Below are positions 60,539 to 64,000 of a stretch of 64,000 bases of DNA, piece after piece; position 1 is the stretch's first letter, and every line of letters starts with the position of its first letter. Both the position numbers and the translations under genes were made by a program. This DNA comes from Mactromeris polynyma. Lineage: Eukaryota; Mollusca; Bivalvia; Venerida; Mactridae. Where the stretch lies: contig JASFXZ010000034.1 of the NCBI GenBank assembly GCA_032209605.1, positions 6,375,149-6,439,148 of the forward strand. The letters run 5' to 3'. The notes beneath the pieces were generated by a model. It was not told the origin of the DNA, searched no databases, and saw nothing but the letters and a program-made list of their open reading frames with translations.

Positions 60539-60738
60539 TTCACCTAGTACTGGGAATAGTTGGGCAGATAGAGTGAAAGGCATTCCCAGTAGTCCTGGTG
60601 CTAGCAGTTCTGGTGCAAGTGATTCTGCAAGGGGGACTACTCCAGATAAAACTATACATCCAGTATTACCTGAGCCTCCAGTTCTCTCCCCTGTTCCTTC
60701 ATCTTTAACTGAGTCAGATTCATATCGTGAATTAAATG
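60539..60738 (+). CDS. SCAPER: SCAPER exon, Ser/Pro-rich region
   Basis: Acceptor ttttgcag|ttcacc, donor g|gtaatt, phase 2 in and 1 out. G-N-S-W-A-D-R-V-K-G corresponds to G-V-S-W-A-D-K-V-K-A of vertebrate SCAPER. The rest is low-complexity Ser/Pro/Thr. Confidence 0.92.
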
Positions 60739-60900
60739 GTAATTACAGCCAAATCAAATGGATTTATTGTGAATGAACTATTACTGAGTATTTTGTTTTC
60801 TTAGTTGATCATTATTCTGTAGGTATCTCATGAAAGATATTTCATATAATATAAATCTTAATTGTCTCCAGTTTCAAATAAGGAAAATCATAGTGGTATG

Positions 60901-61059
60901 TAGAGTAAAACCTCAGCTATAGACCACCTCAATAATTAGACCACCTCAAAATGAAGACCACAATTTTCAAGACCACTCACTTATTTACTCTTGATTCAAC
61001 CTCAAGACCACCTCAGTTTAATGTCCCAAGTGTGGTCTTATTATTGAAGTTTTACTGTA
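60901..61059. mobile_element. MITE, same family as 59740 in the other orientation
   Basis: Begins 'tagagtaaaacctcagctat' and ends '...gaagttttactgta', with GACCACCTCA blocks inside. A SINE has inserted right beside its right end. Confidence 0.85.
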
Positions 61060-61072
61060 CCAATTTTGAGTA

Positions 61073-61336
61073 GCCGTGGTCCAGTGATTAGTGCGCTGGA
61101 CTTGTAACCCGGCGATCCGGGTTCGATTTCCCGGTCGCGGCAGGTCATACCCTTCCATGAAAATTTGACAAAATGTCGATTTTCCTCCACATGTGGAGAA
61201 GTTGCCGGCTCCTTGTGGAAGGGTAAGTTAGTACTGGTTAGATTTCAGTCCAGGAAAAACTGGTTAGGTGAACCGGCCGCCGTATATAACTGAAATATCG
61301 TTTAGAAACGGCGTTAAACCCGATGAAACAAACAAA
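61073..61336 (+). mobile_element. tRNA-Thr-derived SINE, copy 2, with 12-bp target duplication
   Basis: Same family as 11752-12032 but lacking the first few bases. The anticodon loop cTTGTAA (TGT, Thr) is preserved. Flanked by CAATTTTGAGTA at 61061-61072 and 61337-61348. Lacks the 11-bp 'agatttcagtt' duplication of the first copy. Confidence 0.93.
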
Positions 61337-61499
61337 CAATTTTGAGTAAATTTTGCAGACGGTGTCCGACTGCCTCTGTTATGATGTTTGAACATGGATA
61401 TTAGTTTGGTAAAAGACGACAACAGAAATGTTACTATTGTTAAAGCTAGATATGACTATATGTCTTGCACTCATTGTTATTAACTTGGATACATTTACA

Positions 61500-61671
61500 G
61501 CCCTTTTTATGGCAAATTAGGGATTAGGGGTTGATATTGGGCCCCATTCCCCAAAGAAAGAAGTATATATTTCCCCCCTACTTAGATAGAAATTTAAAAT
61601 TTTAGCCTTAAAATACCTCTAGTTGGTGATTTCTGATGCAAATTTCCCAAAAACTGAAAAAATGGCTGATT
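61500..61671 (+). repeat. Dispersed repeat, copy 2, ending just before a SCAPER exon
   Basis: Partner of 317-511 ('ctttttatggcaaatt', 'cctacttagata', 'gatgcaaatttcc', 'aactgaaaaaatggctg'). Ends about 20 bp before the acceptor at 61692. Confidence 0.7.
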
Positions 61672-61692
61672 TATTTTACTGTTCCTTTTCAG

Positions 61693-61822
61693 AATCTGAG
61701 GAGTCTGACGGTTGGGAGACTGTACATCGTGGTGGTAAGACAAAGTCCTGGGGGTCTCCGTCTCAGAGATCTCTCGAAAATCTTCATACTCTTGTAAAGA
61801 ATGAGCATCATAAACTAACGAG
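61693..61822 (+). CDS. SCAPER: SCAPER exon with G-W-E-T-V motif
   Basis: Acceptor ccttttcag|aatctg, donor ag|gtataa, phase 1 in and 2 out. S-D-G-W-E-T-V-H-R-G matches A-E-G-W-E-T-V-Q-R-G of vertebrate SCAPER. Confidence 0.93.
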
Positions 61823-61937
61823 GTATAACATAGTGTTTTCTGTCTCTCTGTCATGTTGTAAAGTGGATAGAATGTTTGTGATGTGTGGCAGTTTATTAGC
61901 ACTGAGCCTCGTTTCTGAGAATAAACGCAATAAAGAT

Positions 61938-62804
61938 GACGGTCATGTTTTCACATTATGACGGTCATGTTTTCACATTATGACGTCATGTTTTCACATT
62001 ATGATGTCATGTTTTCACATTATGACGTCATGTTTTCACATTATGACGTCATGTTTTCACATTATGACGGTCATGTTTTCACATTATGACGTCATGTTTT
62101 CACATTATGACGGTCATGTTTTCACATTATGACGGTCATGTTTTCACATTATGACGGTCATGTTTTCACATTATGACGGTCATGTTTTCACATTATGATG
62201 GTCATGTTTTCACATTATGACGTCATGTTTTCACATTATGACGGTCATGTTTTCACATTATGACGTCATGTTTTCACATTATGACGGTCATGTTTTCACA
62301 TTATGATGGTCATGTTTTCACATTATGACGGTCATGTTTTCACATTATGATGGTCATGTTTTCACATTATGACGTCATGTTTTCACATTATGACGGTCAT
62401 GTTTTCACATTATGATGGTCATGTTTTCACATTATGACGTCATGTTTTCACATTATGACGGTCATGTTTTCACATTATGACGTCATGTTTTCACATTATG
62501 ACGGTCATGTTTTCACATTATGACGGTCATGTTTTCACATTATGACGGTCATGTTTTCACATTATGACGGTCATGTTTTCACATTATGACGTCATGTTTT
62601 CACATTATGACGGTCATGTTTTCACATTATGACGGTCATGTTTTCACATTATGACGGTCATGTTTTCACATTATGATGGTCATGTTTTCACATTATGACG
62701 GTCATGTTTTCACATTATGACGGTCATGTTTTCACATTATGACGGTCATGTTTTCACATTATGACGGTCATGTTTTCACATTATGACGTCATGTTTTCAC
62801 ATTA
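61938..62804. repeat. 21/22-bp minisatellite, ~40 copies, with CRE-type palindromes
   Basis: Two unit lengths are interspersed: 'gacgtcatgttttcacatta' + t (21 bp) and 'gacggtcatgttttcacatt' + at (22 bp), plus gatggtc variants. Each 21-bp GACGTC unit makes TGACGTCA, the consensus CREB/ATF site; I count about eleven. SCAPER intron. Confidence 0.95.
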
Positions 62805-63548
62805 ATTGTAACAGCTAGTTGAAACATTTCATTTGCAATATGTATGATTCGGCGGTGAGCAGAAGCAAAACAATTATCGTCGAACATTGAGACGGCCCCT
62901 TTTCTTAAGGAAAAAAATATCTGTATTTGTAAAATATTATTGTATCTGAAAACACATTCAGAAATGTTTGTAGATCTAGTCTAGATGACCATATTAAAAG
63001 TGCTGTAATTCCCTAAAAATGTGGTTTTGCAATATTTTTTGTTTTGTAGTAACCTATAAATATCCCTGCATTCAGAAATGTTAATTACTAAATTTCACTC
63101 AGATATGTCATATGCCAAAAATCTCAGAGAATGACGTATATATGTTGTGTGTGTAAGACTTGGTTAAATGTGTATAGTGTGATCAATATTGACTGCGGTC
63201 ACAGGCTTTGCCTTAATTTTGTCAGAGTACTATTCTGTTTGGGCAAGTTGCCTAGCCAAACCACTAGCCCGAAATCATTCTCACTAGCCCAAACTTATTT
63301 AACAATAAAAAGTAGAATGTCACAGTTAAGTGTCTATAGAAATAGTTAAAATCATGGATAAAAAATATTTTTTCTCTATCTACTATAAAAGTATATTCAC
63401 TAAAGTCAGTGCTTGGCTATTCAGGCTGGCACTCAAATATTTCTGCTAGCCCCAAATCAGCTTCGAGCTAGTGGGTTACTATGAAGTCTGTGGTCAGGGA
63501 GCACTTTCAAACTCCAATTTCATCTCTCATGTTTTGAATTAAAATACA
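62805..63548 (+). other. SCAPER intron, unique part
   Basis: AT-rich. Repeated wording 'ctagcccgaaat', 'ctagcccaaac', 'ctagccccaaat' at 63260-63470 suggests an old dispersed repeat. No coding sequence. Confidence 0.5.
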
Positions 63549-63722
63549 TCAAAAATATCTGTGTTTCGGGTAACCCGACCCTACCTGTCGAAAAACCCTA
63601 ACCCTAGAGTTTTTTACGACCCTGGAGATTATTTTTTTCGATTTTTAATTGTTTTTGAATTCCCTACCTAGCATTTTTGAGACCGTTACCCTAAACACAG
63701 AAATTATTTTTTTTGGCCTAAC
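63549..63722. mobile_element. MITE family B, copy 3 (internally deleted)
   Basis: 'aaaaatatctgtgtttcggg' ... 'aacacagaaattattttttt' + tggccta. Lacks the outermost left TTAGGCC and about 20 bp of the interior. Ends about 18 bp before the SCAPER exon at 63741. Confidence 0.88.
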
Positions 63723-63740
63723 ATTACTTAATATTTACAG

Positions 63741-64000
63741 ATCGGTATCCGAACCAAATGCTTCTGTGCTGAAGTATCAGAAGAAAACCAGTCCATCAAA
63801 GTTGACCAAACAGACTACCACTCCAGGTACAAGTAGGACCAGTCCAGTAAAATCTCCGACAAGTCGAGAGAAAATTGACAGAATTCCGAATGGAGATATA
63901 AATGTATCTCCGGCATTGTCTAAAAGTGATCATGATTCTGAAAAAGAAAACCGTCCAACCTCTGTGTCTAAAAGTGAGATTAAAAAGAGTGAAACTAATT
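63741..64000 (+). CDS. SCAPER: SCAPER exon, runs off the window
   Basis: Acceptor atttacag|atcggt, phase 2 in; open to the window edge. Encodes a Ser/Thr/Lys-rich stretch (R-S-V-S-E-P-N-A-S-V-L-K-Y-Q-K-K-T-S) ending with D-S-E-K-E-N-R-P. Vertebrate SCAPER has D-S-D-K-E-N-V at a like position after the G-W-E-T-V block. The coiled-coil, zinc finger and C-terminal parts should lie to the right. Confidence 0.88.

Noticed and set aside
61938..62804. CRISPR-like repeat array; same thought for 56831-58190
   Set aside because: Repeats are contiguous without unique spacers, in a eukaryotic intron.

Overview
This is animal nuclear DNA, most likely from a bivalve mollusc. It is AT-rich, with long introns bounded by GT-AG. 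Minisatellite arrays, MITE-like inverted repeats, tRNA-derived SINEs and LINEs are abundant, and there is a B-box/NHL-type TRIM gene without a RING. The species cannot be named from the sequence alone.

Three host genes are supported. (1) On the + strand at 539-8405 lie the last three coding exons of a long-tailed class I myosin (MYO1E/MYO1F type), ending in its SH3 domain; the motor lies left of the window. (2) On the - strand at 22564-20049 is a complete two-exon gene for a 582-residue protein with two B-boxes, a coiled coil and an NHL-like beta-propeller. (3) On the + strand from 50849, probably from an ATG at 39469, to the right edge runs the 5' half of SCAPER (S-phase cyclin A-associated protein in the ER). 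Its exon phases fit together; the gene continues past the window.

Mobile and repetitive DNA fills the rest. The centre (22612-34052) is an 11.4-kb structure bounded by ~0.4-kb inverted repeats. Inside it a decayed LINE (24.7-33.2 kb, - strand) was split by an apparently intact two-ORF LINE (26307-32704), with a 6-bp target duplication. In the young LINE, ORF1 and the ORF2 frame are the same frame separated by a single TAG, and ORF2 has no ATG ahead of its endonuclease domain. A second foldback element (37029-39294) has terminal repeats built from a different short motif and also holds a LINE fragment. The two foldback elements end 48 bp and 174 bp upstream of the TRIM and presumed SCAPER start codons.

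The introns of the myosin and SCAPER genes hold about ten tandem arrays (unit 17-50 bp). Two of these (13.85-14.2 kb and 56.8-58.2 kb) appear to have grown from pieces of a TACAGTAAAACCTC-ended DNA transposon family that is also present here as single MITEs. A third (61.9-62.8 kb) carries about eleven TGACGTCA palindromes. Several small elements sit within 15-30 bp of 3' splice sites. No CRISPR array, rRNA or functional tRNA gene was recognised.
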